Below, piece after piece: positions 7,847 through 17,438 of a DNA stretch of 55,176 nucleotides. A model generated the notes under the pieces. That model did not search any database and had not been told where the DNA came from. It saw only the letters and a list, made by a program, of their open reading frames with translations. The DNA lies in NCBI GenBank assembly GCA_913041275.1, contig CAJWHF010000003.1, positions 1 to 55,176 on the forward strand, written 5' to 3'. The translations under genes and the position numbers were made by a program. How positions within the stretch are numbered: the first letter of the stretch is position 1; each line of letters opens with the position of its first letter. Origin of the DNA: an uncultured Opitutia bacterium. Its GTDB lineage: Bacteria > Verrucomicrobiota > Verrucomicrobiia > Opitutales > Coraliomargaritaceae.

Positions 7847-8449
7847 ATGCGCAGTGATCATAATTGTAGGACATTAGTCCTAAATAGACTTTGGCAACCA
7901 GTTAACATCATTGGTATTGAGCGTGCCTTTAGCTTACTTTTGCAAGATCACGCACAGGCTATCTATACTGGTGATGGGAGTTTCCGTATGATGGATTCTA
8001 GTGCTTGGTTAAAACTCTCTAGTGCAGAAGATAGCCAAGGTAATGAGTCTTATGTGCAGACTGTTAGATTACGAATACGAGTGCCTAAAGTACTGCTCTT
8101 ACGAAAGTACGACAAATTGCCAGCTCAGGAAGTTAAGTTTACTCGTGATAATCTATTTGATCGAGATGACCATCGATGCCAATATTGTGGAGTACGTTTT
8201 GATTCTTCCGATTTAAATATGGATCACGTAATACCGCGAGATAAGGGTGGGCGCACGTCTTGGGAGAATATCGTCACATCATGTGTTAAATGTAATTCGC
8301 GTAAGGCTAATCGATTACCCCATCAAGCAAATATGCATTTAATACGTAAACCGGAACGACCTCGTTGGCGACCATTTGTTAGTACACTTATAGGGCAGAG
8401 TTATGACACAGATTGGGACCACTTTATTAACAACAAGAAGCGGGCTTGA
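7847..8449 (+). CDS. HNH endonuclease family protein
   Basis: The 200-aa protein has an N-terminal domain starting TLVLNRLWQPVNI, and then an HNH domain at about 100-155. That domain shows CQYCG, the DHVIPRDKGG core with the catalytic histidine, WENIV and CVKCNSRKA. The two CxxC pairs should bind a structural zinc. This widespread type is encoded alone in many genomes, and its biological role (repair or maintenance) is not established. It lies 28 bases after trpF on the same strand. No restriction, toxin or phage gene is near. Confidence 0.88.
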   Translation: MRSDHNCRTLVLNRLWQPVNIIGIERAFSLLLQDHAQAIYTGDGSFRMMDSSAWLKLSSAEDSQGNESYVQTVRLRIRVPKVLLLRKYDKLPAQEVKFTRDNLFDRDDHRCQYCGVRFDSSDLNMDHVIPRDKGGRTSWENIVTSCVKCNSRKANRLPHQANMHLIRKPERPRWRPFVSTLIGQSYDTDWDHFINNKKRA

Positions 8450-8529
8450 GTCCACACCTTGTAAGTGCTAAGTATCGGTGTATTTTTAATACTTTGAGTA
8501 CTTGTCGCAAACATGCCTTTTAAAGACAC

Positions 8530-8616
8530 TCAAAATATGTATGTGCCAATCAAAGCGAGTAGTAATATACATAGCAGTATAGATAGGCTTTTTTTCTCTT
8601 GTTTGGTTAATTTCAC
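8530..8616 (-). CDS. Possible 28-aa single-helix membrane peptide
   Basis: A GTG at 8616 opens a 28-codon frame ending with TGA at 8530-8532. The product has a short lysine-rich N-terminus (MKLTKQEKK) and then one unbroken hydrophobic helix (SILLCILLLALIGTYIF). That is exactly the layout of a type I-oriented small membrane protein. The region is otherwise empty between two plus-strand genes. No Shine-Dalgarno site is seen. The evidence is protein layout only. Confidence 0.4.
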   Translation of the reverse strand: MKLTKQEKKSLSILLCILLLALIGTYIF

Positions 8617-8682
8617 AATTTAAAATCTTCGTATAAATATATATAATACAAGCAGCATCGATCTAGTAATACTTTCTTTATT

Positions 8683-9252
8683 ATGAGAATTATAAAATCT
8701 ATAATTTGCGCATTTTTTTTAATTTTCAATGTAGTTTCTTGTATAAGTAATCAGCCTTACTCAGAGTTCGTTAAAACTGTAAATTTCAGTAATTTAGATA
8801 CTTTTACATTTAAGCATACTCTACTAACAGGATTAGAGTTTAGTAAGGTTGACCAGGCTGTACTAGAGAATTTGTCCGAAGATATTATTGCTAGTGAGTT
8901 ATCCTCGCGTGGCTTTCAGTCAGTTCCCAGAAATGCAGGTGCAGATTTTTACGCTGTAGTAACATGGAAAAAGGCGGTTAGTATTTACAGTAATCCTTCT
9001 GACCATATTGATCCTTACGCTGTGGTATTAGCGCGAAAGGATGACAAAGTTGGACGTTTCACTTCTCGCTTGAATCTACAAGTTGAGCTATACGATAGTA
9101 GTACAGATGAGGTTTTCTGGCGCAATGAATTACCTAATATATTCGATGCGCTTCAACTTACAGAGGATCGGGTTCTTAAATCGCTTAAGCTGGCTATTAA
9201 GGGATTTCCTCTACGCATAATTAAAGACCCTAAACTTCCTAGTATTCAGTAG
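8683..9252 (+). CDS. DUF4136-type lipoprotein
   Basis: The 189-aa protein has a hydrophobic leader with a lipobox (NVVSC, cysteine at about 20), so it is probably a lipid-anchored envelope protein. The body resembles DUF4136: a first strand after the leader (SNLDTFTF), a helix ending in SRGFQSV, then DFYAVVTW and a closing helix. Family function is unknown; members sit in the periplasm. It stands alone, convergent with the hydrolase gene that ends at 9261. Confidence 0.75.
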   Translation: MRIIKSIICAFFLIFNVVSCISNQPYSEFVKTVNFSNLDTFTFKHTLLTGLEFSKVDQAVLENLSEDIIASELSSRGFQSVPRNAGADFYAVVTWKKAVSIYSNPSDHIDPYAVVLARKDDKVGRFTSRLNLQVELYDSSTDEVFWRNELPNIFDALQLTEDRVLKSLKLAIKGFPLRIIKDPKLPSIQ

Positions 9253-9260
9253 GGCAGTAA

Positions 9261-10031
9261 TCAGTTTATATTTATTATGAAATCCTTGATAATTTTTGCT
9301 GTCATTTCTGGAAACTCTAGGTGAGGTGCATGCCCTGCTCCTTTAATTATAGCTCTTTGGAATTTGCCCGATTCATAACCTAGGCAGACCTTACTGGCGA
9401 AATCTTGAGCTATTTTCGTGTATTGTGTATCCTGTTCTCCGGTTATTAATAGAGTTGGTAATTTCAAATCTTTCAACCTCGGCCATAGGTTGGGGCAGCG
9501 ACCTTGTCCGAACTGTCGTAAGCTCATGGCTAAGCCCTTTTTTGTGTGTTCCTCGCGAGCTGCTTGCATTACTGTACGCCACTCGGGTGGTATCTTTTTT
9601 TGGCTCTGAATCAAAGCTTTCTGTTGCCAAAATTCTATAAATTTAGGCACGCCGTCACGCATGATTTTCTCTTCAAGTACTGCATCGCTTTCTTGTCGAG
9701 CAAGGAGTTCAAAATTGTCTTCGATTCCTGGTTGGGGACTTACCAAAACCAGAGCATCCCATGCGGCATGATTAGTAAAGACGTGCTGCATGGCAGCACG
9801 TGCACCCATGGAATATCCTAATAGTATCTTTAAACTTTTAGTACTTGGGTAAATGCACCGAGAAATTTCATCCTCTATAAATTTAATAGACGCCTCAGGA
9901 GAGCAGTCTAACAGAGGATTCGGCCCGTGACCTGGTAGGTCTGGGCAATGCCACGCTCCGCCAATAAAATCAGCAATAGCATGAAAATCGCATCCTCTGC
10001 CAGTGAAGCCGTGGAGCGCAAATATATGCAT
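9261..10031 (-). CDS. menH: Alpha/beta hydrolase, MenH-like
   Basis: The 256-aa hydrolase has the oxyanion segment LHGFTGRG (6-13), CPDLPGHG, the nucleophile elbow GYSMGARA (serine at about 73), ITGEQD with the acid residue (about 197), and the histidine in KGAGHAPH. The order and spacing fit MenH (SHCHC synthase) of menaquinone synthesis, which removes pyruvate from SEPHCHC. Menaquinone use would suit the alternative complex III in this window. Other small esterases share these motifs, and no other men gene is present to confirm it. It is the last gene of the pgi operon, 12 bases after the small lipoprotein gene. Confidence 0.6.
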   Translation of the reverse strand: MHIFALHGFTGRGCDFHAIADFIGGAWHCPDLPGHGPNPLLDCSPEASIKFIEDEISRCIYPSTKSLKILLGYSMGARAAMQHVFTNHAAWDALVLVSPQPGIEDNFELLARQESDAVLEEKIMRDGVPKFIEFWQQKALIQSQKKIPPEWRTVMQAAREEHTKKGLAMSLRQFGQGRCPNLWPRLKDLKLPTLLITGEQDTQYTKIAQDFASKVCLGYESGKFQRAIIKGAGHAPHLEFPEMTAKIIKDFIININ

Positions 10032-10043
10032 TTATAAATGCGT

Positions 10044-10214
10044 CTAGTAACCCCTTATGCCAGAGGGGCCACCTTTGAATCCAGGCGCACCACGCTCCCA
10101 GTCAGCAGGGCGGCTCCAAGGAACAGATTGCTCATCAGGACTACTATCGAAACAACCCGTTGTAGTTAGAGTAACTAGAATAACTGCAAAAATAAGTATA
10201 ACTGAACGGCACAT
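10044..10214 (-). CDS. Small 56-aa lipoprotein
   Basis: An ATG at 10214 opens a 56-codon frame ending in TAG at 10044-10046. Residues 1-20 are a hydrophobic signal that ends in TLTTTGC, a good lipobox, with the lipidated cysteine at 21. The mature 36 residues are polar and rich in W, P and G (VPWSRPADWERGAPGFKGG). It fits exactly between the coiled-coil gene (ending at 10236) and the MenH-like gene (starting at 10031), with 21- and 12-base gaps, so it belongs to that operon. Function unknown. Length-limited gene calls miss it, and the opposite-strand frame over it is a shadow. Confidence 0.75.
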   Translation of the reverse strand: MCRSVILIFAVILVTLTTTGCFDSSPDEQSVPWSRPADWERGAPGFKGGPSGIRGY

Positions 10215-10235
10215 AATAATAAGACGAAATAGTTT

Positions 10236-11057
10236 TTAAGGAAGGATTGTTATAGTGCCGCCCGCATTTATGGCACTAGTGTTGGATCCAGGTAGAATAT
10301 TAGCCAGGATCATTTCGTTGTCAGTTTTTACGACTTGTATGGAGCCGATCGCACGCTTTTTTTGAATCATATTTGCCTTTGCACCGGCTACTAGTCCAAG
10401 ATTAGCATTATTTGATAAAACGATGAAGCCATTTTTCATACTCAATATCTCGGTCTCTGGACCAAATACCGATACCGGTTTTGCGGTATCAGAAGGGGTA
10501 CTATAGAGCTCGCTAAGTGAATTGCTACTGACAGCTTGCTCAGAATCTTGGCTTGTGGAGTTATTTTTGGAAACAACATTCTGAAGTGATTCTTCAAGTT
10601 TGGCATTACTCTTATTTAGTTCGGCTATGCGTAGATTAAGATTCTCTATCTCTATGTCATTACTCGCTGAAGCAAGGCTCTGTTCGCTTTGAAGGAGATC
10701 GCTGCGCAGACGCTTTGCGCTCTCCTCTAATCTTTCGATATCATTCTTAGCGATACTGAGTTGTTGTTGCGTTCTACTTACTTCTTGTCTGGCTGTGTAC
10801 ATTTCAGAACGAGTACTCTCTAATTTTCGTTTAGTATCGGAAAGGACTTCTTGTTCTGATTTGAGTCTAGAGTTCAAATCTTCAATTTGATTGTCAGCTT
10901 CCGTAAGCTCTACTTGTATCTCTCTAGAGGCTTTATCTGCCGCTTTTCTAGCAAGTACTTCTTCGGCGAGCTTACCTTTGCTGATGAAAAACAAAATGCA
11001 TGCTGCGCTAGCAGCAATGATTGCAATTATACGAAGTAGGATAGAGAGACGATTCAT
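10236..11057 (-). CDS. Inner-membrane-anchored coiled-coil protein
   Basis: The 273-aa protein has a transmembrane segment near the N-terminus (about 6-27). A long coiled coil follows at about 30-155 (repeated E/L/R/S heptads such as IEDLNSRLKSEQEVL), then a serine-rich linker. A small C-terminal beta domain (about 200-273) has the pattern NLGLVAGA ... IGSIQVVK ... INAGGTI, like SH3/barrel modules at the end of envelope proteins. The coiled coil should project into the periplasm. It follows pgi by 26 bases and precedes the small lipoprotein by 21. I cannot name the family; an envelope scaffold role is inference. Confidence 0.7.
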   Translation of the reverse strand: MNRLSILLRIIAIIAASAACILFFISKGKLAEEVLARKAADKASREIQVELTEADNQIEDLNSRLKSEQEVLSDTKRKLESTRSEMYTARQEVSRTQQQLSIAKNDIERLEESAKRLRSDLLQSEQSLASASNDIEIENLNLRIAELNKSNAKLEESLQNVVSKNNSTSQDSEQAVSSNSLSELYSTPSDTAKPVSVFGPETEILSMKNGFIVLSNNANLGLVAGAKANMIQKKRAIGSIQVVKTDNEMILANILPGSNTSAINAGGTITILP

Positions 11058-11083
11058 TTTACTTTTGGGGTTTGGGAATAATA

Positions 11084-12658
11084 TTATTCGTAATAATAAA
11101 GTGATAGATGGTGAGGGGATCTCAACTCTGTATGTATGTTTCTGTTATTACGTACTAATCTATTTAATAGTTTAAAAATTAATTCAGCCTGCGACTCAAG
11201 GCTCAAGTTTTTGGCGATAGTAGTACAATCTATTCTTACTGCAGCACTTTCTTTTAGGTGAGCTATTACACGCTGCTCTATTTCAAGTACCACTGCTGCA
11301 GCTTTTTTTCCGGCTTCCACGCCCGGTTGGTGATAGGCGTTAATGTTAATTAAACTAGCGTAAAGGCCTACCGCTCTTTCGAATAGTGCAATAAGTTGAC
11401 CTACAGCCTCGGGAGTCACTTCCCCGATTGTAATAGTAATTGACTCTCGTCCATTCTCGTAGAGGGCGTCACGGGTTCCAAGAAAGAAGCCTTGCAAAAA
11501 GTCACCAGAAGTAGCGCCACTGTCTACCTCAATAGATTCACCCTCCCTATCTTTAAGCACTTCGATAAAAGTGACAAAGAAGTTATGCACACCTTCGCGC
11601 AGCTGTTGGACGTAGGCATGCTGGTCGGTTGAGCCTTTATTGCCATACACTGATATGCCTTGGTGGACGACTTTACCATTAAGATCTATTGCCTTACCTA
11701 AAGACTCCATGACTAGTTGTTGTAGATACTTGGAAAACAGCATGAGGCGATCTTTATAAGGTAAGACTACCATATCCTTTGCGCCTTTTGCTTTTGTAGA
11801 GTGGTACCACATTAATGATAGTAGAGCAGCTGGATTCTTCTTGGTCTCTCTGGCACGAGTGGCGATATCCATGGCTGCAGCTCCTGATAGAATGCGGTCG
11901 ATATCTAAGCCTTGGAGTGCGGCTGGTAGTAAGCCTACTGCAGCTAGTTCAGATGTTCGGCCGCCGACCCAATCCCACATAGGCAAACGTGTAATCCAGC
12001 CATCCTCCTTCGCTACTTGGTCAAGTTTAGAAGCTTCGCCCGTAATAGCGATTGCGTGCTCAGAGAATTTAAGTCCTTCACTTTTATAAGCGGCTTGCGC
12101 TTCGAGCATGCCGTTGCGCGTCTCGGCTGTTCCCCCAGACTTAGAGATAACAATTGCAAGGGTCATGCCAAGTTCCCCATCTAAAGATGCTAGTGTTCTG
12201 TCTATTCCATCTGGGTCAGTATTATCGAAAAAATAGAGCTTCATCCTATCGCTTTTTGGTCTGCCCAATGCGTCAGCAACAAACTGGGGGCCCAATGCTG
12301 AACCACCGATGCCAATAATTAGACAGTTTTTAAATGTACCCTTTGATCCAGTAATTACACCGTTATGTATATCTGAGCTTATATTTTTAATTTGCCTTAG
12401 GCATTTTTCAATTTCAGCAGTCTGTTCAACTTCAGGCGCCAGCGTCGGGTTACGTAGCCAGTAATGTCCAACCATACGCCCTTCATCTGGATTAGCAATA
12501 GCACCCGCTTCCAATTCTTCCATAGAATTATAGGCAGATTGCATGAGCGGTTCCATTTCTTTGAAAAAATCGTCGCTAAAGTTCATTCGGCTAATGTCTA
12601 GCGCGAAGTCCAGTTCGTTGATAGATAGATGGTGATTAGTAAATCTCTCCCAAGTCAT
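11084..12658 (-). CDS. pgi: Glucose-6-phosphate isomerase
   Basis: Pgi interconverts glucose 6-phosphate and fructose 6-phosphate. The 524-aa protein shows GIGGSALG (116-123), the phosphate-binding SKSGGTAET (172-180), GGRTS (232-236), the catalytic glutamate in VMESLGK (E318) and histidine in STDQHAY (H347). It ends with a conserved helix region around QPGVEAGKK with the active-site lysine. It leads a minus-strand operon with the coiled-coil protein, small lipoprotein and MenH-like hydrolase. That combination does not follow one pathway. The ATG follows an AT-rich leader. Confidence 0.97.
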   Translation of the reverse strand: MTWERFTNHHLSINELDFALDISRMNFSDDFFKEMEPLMQSAYNSMEELEAGAIANPDEGRMVGHYWLRNPTLAPEVEQTAEIEKCLRQIKNISSDIHNGVITGSKGTFKNCLIIGIGGSALGPQFVADALGRPKSDRMKLYFFDNTDPDGIDRTLASLDGELGMTLAIVISKSGGTAETRNGMLEAQAAYKSEGLKFSEHAIAITGEASKLDQVAKEDGWITRLPMWDWVGGRTSELAAVGLLPAALQGLDIDRILSGAAAMDIATRARETKKNPAALLSLMWYHSTKAKGAKDMVVLPYKDRLMLFSKYLQQLVMESLGKAIDLNGKVVHQGISVYGNKGSTDQHAYVQQLREGVHNFFVTFIEVLKDREGESIEVDSGATSGDFLQGFFLGTRDALYENGRESITITIGEVTPEAVGQLIALFERAVGLYASLININAYHQPGVEAGKKAAAVVLEIEQRVIAHLKESAAVRIDCTTIAKNLSLESQAELIFKLLNRLVRNNRNIHTELRSPHHLSLYYYE

Positions 12659-12927
12659 GATACTGATTTATTTTAGTAAATACGGATAAAAAATAACATG
12701 TACAAAATTATTTCCAATTGGATGCATTAATTACGAGTCTAAACTGGATGCTAATCTTATCATTCAATATTTATATACGAGTAAGCAATTGAATATTATG
12801 TAATTACACATGTTATAAATTATTTCTATCAATAGTATTATTCTCTTACAACAAATTCGACTTATAGATTGTAATGTGAGGGGGTGTAGTACGATTTAAA
12901 CATTTATTATTATCACCCATCTTAGAT

Positions 12928-13620
12928 ATGCCACTACGCTCTACGCCTGATAAATCTGCACTTCGAGTCACAGGTTTATGCAAAAATTTCGGAGAAGTAG
13001 GGGTCCTGCACGATCTAAGTTTAACTATAGGAGCAGGTAAACGTGTAGCTCTGATGGGGCGTAGTGGTAGTGGAAAATCAACTCTCTTGAACTGTATTTG
13101 TGGTATAGAGCAGTTTCATGCAGGTAGTATTGAAATCTGCGGTGAGTTGGTAAATACTATGAACTCTAAGCGTATAGAGCAATTTCGACGCGAGCGTTTG
13201 GGCTATGTATTTCAGAGTTTTCACTTACTTCCTACTCTCACGGCACTAGAGAATGTGGAGTTTCCTGCACAGTTGATACATTCTTCGCGTGATGATATTC
13301 GAAATCGTGCTAGAGAATTATTGCGCTTAGTAGGCATGGAGCATCGTGAGACTCATCGCCCCGATGCACTTAGTGGTGGGGAACTTCAAAGAATAGCATT
13401 AGCTCGAGCTGTCATAAACCATCCACGACTAATTTTGGCTGATGAACCTACTGGCAGTCTCGATTCCACTAGCGGTGATCAAGTGCTTGATTTATTAGAA
13501 CGGATTTCGGACGAAAAACAGATCGCCGTACTATTAGTTACACACGACCGCAATACAGCTCGTATATGTGAGCACGTGTTGAAAATGAAGGACGGATATA
13601 TTATAGGAGATAATAAATGA
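12928..13620 (+). CDS. ABC transporter ATPase of the LolD/AttE type
   Basis: The 230-aa ATPase has Walker A GRSGSGKST (44-52), a Q-loop with FQSFHLLPTLTALENV (about 95-110), the signature LSGGE (148-152), Walker B LILADEP (168-174) and a switch histidine in LLVTHD. The FHLLPTLTA segment is typical of LolD/MacB-type ATPases that drive mechanotransmission and not ordinary transport. Its stop overlaps the permease start by four bases (ATGA). With the permease and AttH-like protein it forms a three-gene operon similar to AttEFGH. Substrate unknown. Confidence 0.93.
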   Translation: MPLRSTPDKSALRVTGLCKNFGEVGVLHDLSLTIGAGKRVALMGRSGSGKSTLLNCICGIEQFHAGSIEICGELVNTMNSKRIEQFRRERLGYVFQSFHLLPTLTALENVEFPAQLIHSSRDDIRNRARELLRLVGMEHRETHRPDALSGGELQRIALARAVINHPRLILADEPTGSLDSTSGDQVLDLLERISDEKQIAVLLVTHDRNTARICEHVLKMKDGYIIGDNK

Positions 13621-16208
13621 TTACGCGCACGTCGCGAGAGGATGTAAAAATAGCTTGGTTACTGCTTCAGCGATCCACACTGCGCCAATGGATTACTAAT
13701 AAGTGGAGTTATCTTCTGATCATAGCGATTGTAGCAATCGGGGTCGGATCAATCAATGGTATCCGCCAGGCGAGTCGTGCGGCGTCCGCTAATTTCGGCT
13801 TATTTAATGAGGCTGTTTCAGGGCGAAGTGAGTTTTTAATAGAAGCGCCTGTAGGGCCTATTCGTGAAGCGCAGTTATTTGATCTCACACTTATTAGCAG
13901 ATCAACCGACTGGCATATGTTTCCTATACTTGAGGGTCCGTTGACACAGCTTAATTCTAAAGGCGAAGTTTTGCGCCAGCTTCGATTGATTGGCTTGGAT
14001 CTAATCTCTGTTGCTAATCTTCCAGATTTTATTAAAAATGACCTTAGTTTCAGTGAGGATCGGAATGATTGGTCCTCTTGGCTGGGGGCTTCGAATCGTG
14101 TTTGGGTTAGCCAGGAATTTTTAGTTCTCAATGATTTGGTGATTGGCGAAGAGTTTGTAGCATCTGTAGCCGGAAATGTACATCGTCTGAGTATTGCGGG
14201 TGTTCTAGGAAATGCTCAAACAGAGGTGCCGGATAATTTAGTCATAGCGGACCTTACTTCGGTACAGGAAATCCTATCGCGTAATCGAGAAATCGATCGT
14301 ATAGAGTTGATACTAAATGATCGATCTCAAGCGAGTGACCCCGATGCACTAGAAAATTTAGAAGCATATCTACGAGCACAATTGCCTCAAGGACTTAGCC
14401 TGAGCGCGACGTCGGATCGCGCGGCTGATCGGGCTGAAATGACAAAAGCATTCCGACTTAATTTGACGATTCTTTCACTAATCGCAATAGTTGTAGGTGC
14501 TTATCTGATTCTTCAAGCGCTTGATTCTTCTGTGGTGCGTCGACGAAGTGAGATAGCTACTTTTAAAACTTTAGGCGTAAGTAGTCGGTCAATTTTAATT
14601 TGTCTACTTTTTGAAGCTAGCTTGATAGGAATATTTGGGTCACTTGTAGGTATTATTTTGGGACATCTGTTTGCTAGTGTCGCGGTACATATTTTAGCAG
14701 ATACTGTGAATGCTCTTTACTTTGCAACATCCGTTGAGTCGATTCAACTAACTTCTTCGGACATGTGGATCGGGGGAGGCGTGGGTTTATTTTTTAGTTT
14801 ATTAGCAGGATGGTTACCTGCGCGTGATGCTATGCTTACGCCGCCAGCTCAAATTTTAACCCGTGGAGATTGGTCTCCTGGATTTAAGTGGCTTCGTACA
14901 CAACAGATAGGTCTTGGGACCTTAATCTTAGGCTCCCTAACTCTTTTGATTCCAGCGCCAATAATATCTGGTGGTTCTCGTCTTCCAATTGGTGGCTTCT
15001 TAACCGCAGGCTTGTGGATTTTTTCAGCTGCTCTCTTATCAGGTGGACTTTTAGTATGTTGTAGTCGTTTTTTGCAGCGTTTTTCGTTTGGTGCTGTTAC
15101 AAAGTTAGCTTTTAGCCGCTTGGCCGATGGATCGAGCCGTCACCGACTAGCTGTAGCAGGTCTAGTAGTGTCAGTGGGCATGGTTACCGGCATGTTGCAA
15201 ATGGTTGGCAGTTTTCGTGGAACGATAGAAAAGTGGTTTGATGTGCGCTTTCAGGCTGAGCTTTATGTTGCAGAAAGAGGTTCGGGCGGTGCTTCAGCTT
15301 TAAATGGAATCGACCCAGTAGTGATAGATTCCCTGTGCCAGCACCCAGATATTATTTACGCTGATACATTGTATCTTACGCATGTTGAAGCTCTAAGTAG
15401 TAAGACTGTTCTAATTGGTATTGATTATGAAGCATGGTCTAATCAGATTCAACATATTTGGCACACTCCTCCAGGAGTGCTAGAAGCTCAAGCTGGTGCT
15501 GAACCTGCTTATGTTAGCGAAACATTTGCGCGTAGGTTTAATGTACTAAATGGTGGAATTGTCAGGTTAAAAACTCCTGTCGGCATCCAACGTGTGAGTC
15601 CAACAGGAATTTATACTGACTATGGTAATGAGTTTGGGGCAGCAGCAATAGATAAAACCCTCTGGAGTGAATGGACGCAAAGTTATCGACCAACCAATAC
15701 CAGTCTTTATCTCAAAGAACCAGAAAGAGCAAATGAGATTCGTGACCTATTAAGACTCCAGTATCCAGGCCTAGACATTCGTAATACCAAGGAATTGCGC
15801 GAGGTCGCCCTAAATATTTTTGAAGATACTTTTCGAGTAACCACGGCGCTAAATGCGATGGCTATTAGTATAGCATTGGCAGGGCTAATTTTGGGAATAA
15901 TTGCAATTTTTGCGGAATCGTCTTCTACATGGCTTACCCTTACACGTCTTGGATTTCCTTTTCCTTATTTTATATGGACCGCTGGATTGGAGTGTGCTGG
16001 TATAGCTTTTATTGCTTGGATTGCTGGGACTGTTGTAGGCCTAGCTTTGGGATGGTTACTCATTTATGTAATAAACGTGCAGTCTTTTGGATGGACACTT
16101 ATTTGGGAATTACCACTTGGATCGATGTTCATTTTTGGAATTTTATTAGTCATTTCTGGCTTGTTTAGTGGTCTTGCTGCTGGTTTTTTTTGGCATAGAA
16201 GACGATGA
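13617..16208 (+). CDS. Two-module FtsX-type ABC permease (AttFG-like)
   Basis: The 863-aa permease has an N-terminal helix (about 30-50), a large periplasmic domain, and a first FtsX module of helices at about 280-400. Central helices lie at 430-525, a second periplasmic part follows, and the last three helices lie at about 745-860. It therefore looks like two FtsX units in one chain, as in YbbP-type permeases or a fused AttF and AttG. The family usually extracts or moves lipids or lipoproteins with its ATPase. It overlaps its neighbours by four bases at each end (ATGA), which implies coupled translation. Confidence 0.9.
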   Translation: MITRTSREDVKIAWLLLQRSTLRQWITNKWSYLLIIAIVAIGVGSINGIRQASRAASANFGLFNEAVSGRSEFLIEAPVGPIREAQLFDLTLISRSTDWHMFPILEGPLTQLNSKGEVLRQLRLIGLDLISVANLPDFIKNDLSFSEDRNDWSSWLGASNRVWVSQEFLVLNDLVIGEEFVASVAGNVHRLSIAGVLGNAQTEVPDNLVIADLTSVQEILSRNREIDRIELILNDRSQASDPDALENLEAYLRAQLPQGLSLSATSDRAADRAEMTKAFRLNLTILSLIAIVVGAYLILQALDSSVVRRRSEIATFKTLGVSSRSILICLLFEASLIGIFGSLVGIILGHLFASVAVHILADTVNALYFATSVESIQLTSSDMWIGGGVGLFFSLLAGWLPARDAMLTPPAQILTRGDWSPGFKWLRTQQIGLGTLILGSLTLLIPAPIISGGSRLPIGGFLTAGLWIFSAALLSGGLLVCCSRFLQRFSFGAVTKLAFSRLADGSSRHRLAVAGLVVSVGMVTGMLQMVGSFRGTIEKWFDVRFQAELYVAERGSGGASALNGIDPVVIDSLCQHPDIIYADTLYLTHVEALSSKTVLIGIDYEAWSNQIQHIWHTPPGVLEAQAGAEPAYVSETFARRFNVLNGGIVRLKTPVGIQRVSPTGIYTDYGNEFGAAAIDKTLWSEWTQSYRPTNTSLYLKEPERANEIRDLLRLQYPGLDIRNTKELREVALNIFEDTFRVTTALNAMAISIALAGLILGIIAIFAESSSTWLTLTRLGFPFPYFIWTAGLECAGIAFIAWIAGTVVGLALGWLLIYVINVQSFGWTLIWELPLGSMFIFGILLVISGLFSGLAAGFFWHRRR

Positions 16209-17341
16209 AAATAGTTATTTTATTTTTTTTAATTGTGCGCTGCGTCTTCTCCGCTGATTGGATACAACCACCTAAGTCCACTGAATTAGGCTACCCAGTA
16301 CCACAACCAGATACAATACCTCTACTTCCACTTGCTCATGCAGCGCATCTAGGTTATGCAATAGAATGGTGGTATTGGGTAGGACACCTTAATTCGCTTG
16401 ATGGTGACCAATCGTATGGCTTTCAGTCTACGGTTTTCCGCCTTGAGGGTGATCCAGGGGTACATCATTCGAAAGACTTTCCCGTTTTTGGCGACCAACA
16501 AATTTTTTTAGCGCACACAGCCCTCAGCGATGTCGCAGGAGGTACTTATATTCATAGTGAACGTATTTACCGAGAAGGCTGGCAGGCACGAGTCTCGACT
16601 GATCGTCTAGATATCGCAGTGGGTGGCATAGTTGCGGAAATATCTCAAGATAGTGAATGTATTAAACTACAGATGGCACTTCCTGAGGGTGGTTTTCTGG
16701 ATATAGAAATGCTTCCTTCTAAGCCGTTGATGGCATTCGGAGAGAGGGGATTGAGCAGGAAGGGCGCAGATCCCGCTGCTGTCAGTTGGTATTGGACCTA
16801 CCCGAGGCTATTGTTAACTGGTACACTTAAACTAGGAGGGGAAAGCATAGAAGTTAAGGGGACTGGATGGATGGATCATGAAATTTCGTCCAGTCAGCTC
16901 AGCAGCAAGTTAGTCGGTTGGGATTGGGCTGCTATTCAACTAAATGATGGCTCAGAGGTTAAGGCTTACCGCTTGCGCAATAAGGATGGAGGCGCGGATC
17001 CTTGGTCTGCAGTTTATTGGATCGATAAGATTGGTGAATCATGCAATGTTTATGCTGATGGTTTCACATGGGAAACAGATAGTATCTGGGAAAGTCGTAC
17101 TACAGGAAACCTTTACCCTACATCAGTCACCATTCGTGCATCTCATCCACTGACAGAAAAAGAAATGATCTATCGCTTAAAACCTTTAATCGATGGACAA
17201 GAATTCGTAGGCAATCGTCCGGAGAATGCTTACTGGGAGGGAGCATGCGAAGTGTTTGGTTCTGACGATCGAGTAATCGGTCGTGCTTATTTGGAGCTGG
17301 CTGGATACGGGGGTGGACTCGCAGATCGTTTAACAAAGTAA
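16205..17341 (+). CDS. Secreted AttH / CrtC-like lipocalin-fold protein
   Basis: The 378-aa protein has a signal peptide (about 1-16, ending CVFS). The family hallmark IEWWYWVGHL follows at about 53-62, then YGFQSTVFR, SWYWTYPRL, GTGWMDHEISS and GWDWAAIQLNDGSE. This layout matches AttH and the hydroxyneurosporene synthase (CrtC)-like family, two lipocalin-like domains. The name carotenoid hydratase is often carried over to such proteins without evidence; in this operon a lipid or hydrophobic ligand carrier for the ABC system is more likely. Its start overlaps the permease stop (ATGA). Confidence 0.88.
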   Translation: MKIVILFFLIVRCVFSADWIQPPKSTELGYPVPQPDTIPLLPLAHAAHLGYAIEWWYWVGHLNSLDGDQSYGFQSTVFRLEGDPGVHHSKDFPVFGDQQIFLAHTALSDVAGGTYIHSERIYREGWQARVSTDRLDIAVGGIVAEISQDSECIKLQMALPEGGFLDIEMLPSKPLMAFGERGLSRKGADPAAVSWYWTYPRLLLTGTLKLGGESIEVKGTGWMDHEISSSQLSSKLVGWDWAAIQLNDGSEVKAYRLRNKDGGADPWSAVYWIDKIGESCNVYADGFTWETDSIWESRTTGNLYPTSVTIRASHPLTEKEMIYRLKPLIDGQEFVGNRPENAYWEGACEVFGSDDRVIGRAYLELAGYGGGLADRLTK

Positions 17342-17438
17342 ATATAAACCTATTTATTTTCATTAATGATATCTTAATATCTAATACGAGTGCCTTATTT
17401 TGTTTTGACGGGTAAATAGTCGTGTTTAACATACATAG

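Noticed and set aside
8450-8682. Phage or defence island around the HNH nuclease
   Set aside because: The neighbours are trpF, a lipoprotein and core genes; no restriction, toxin, integrase or repeat is seen.
10057-10239. 60-codon plus-strand frame
   Set aside because: It is the antisense shadow of the 56-aa lipoprotein, which has a lipobox and operon spacing.
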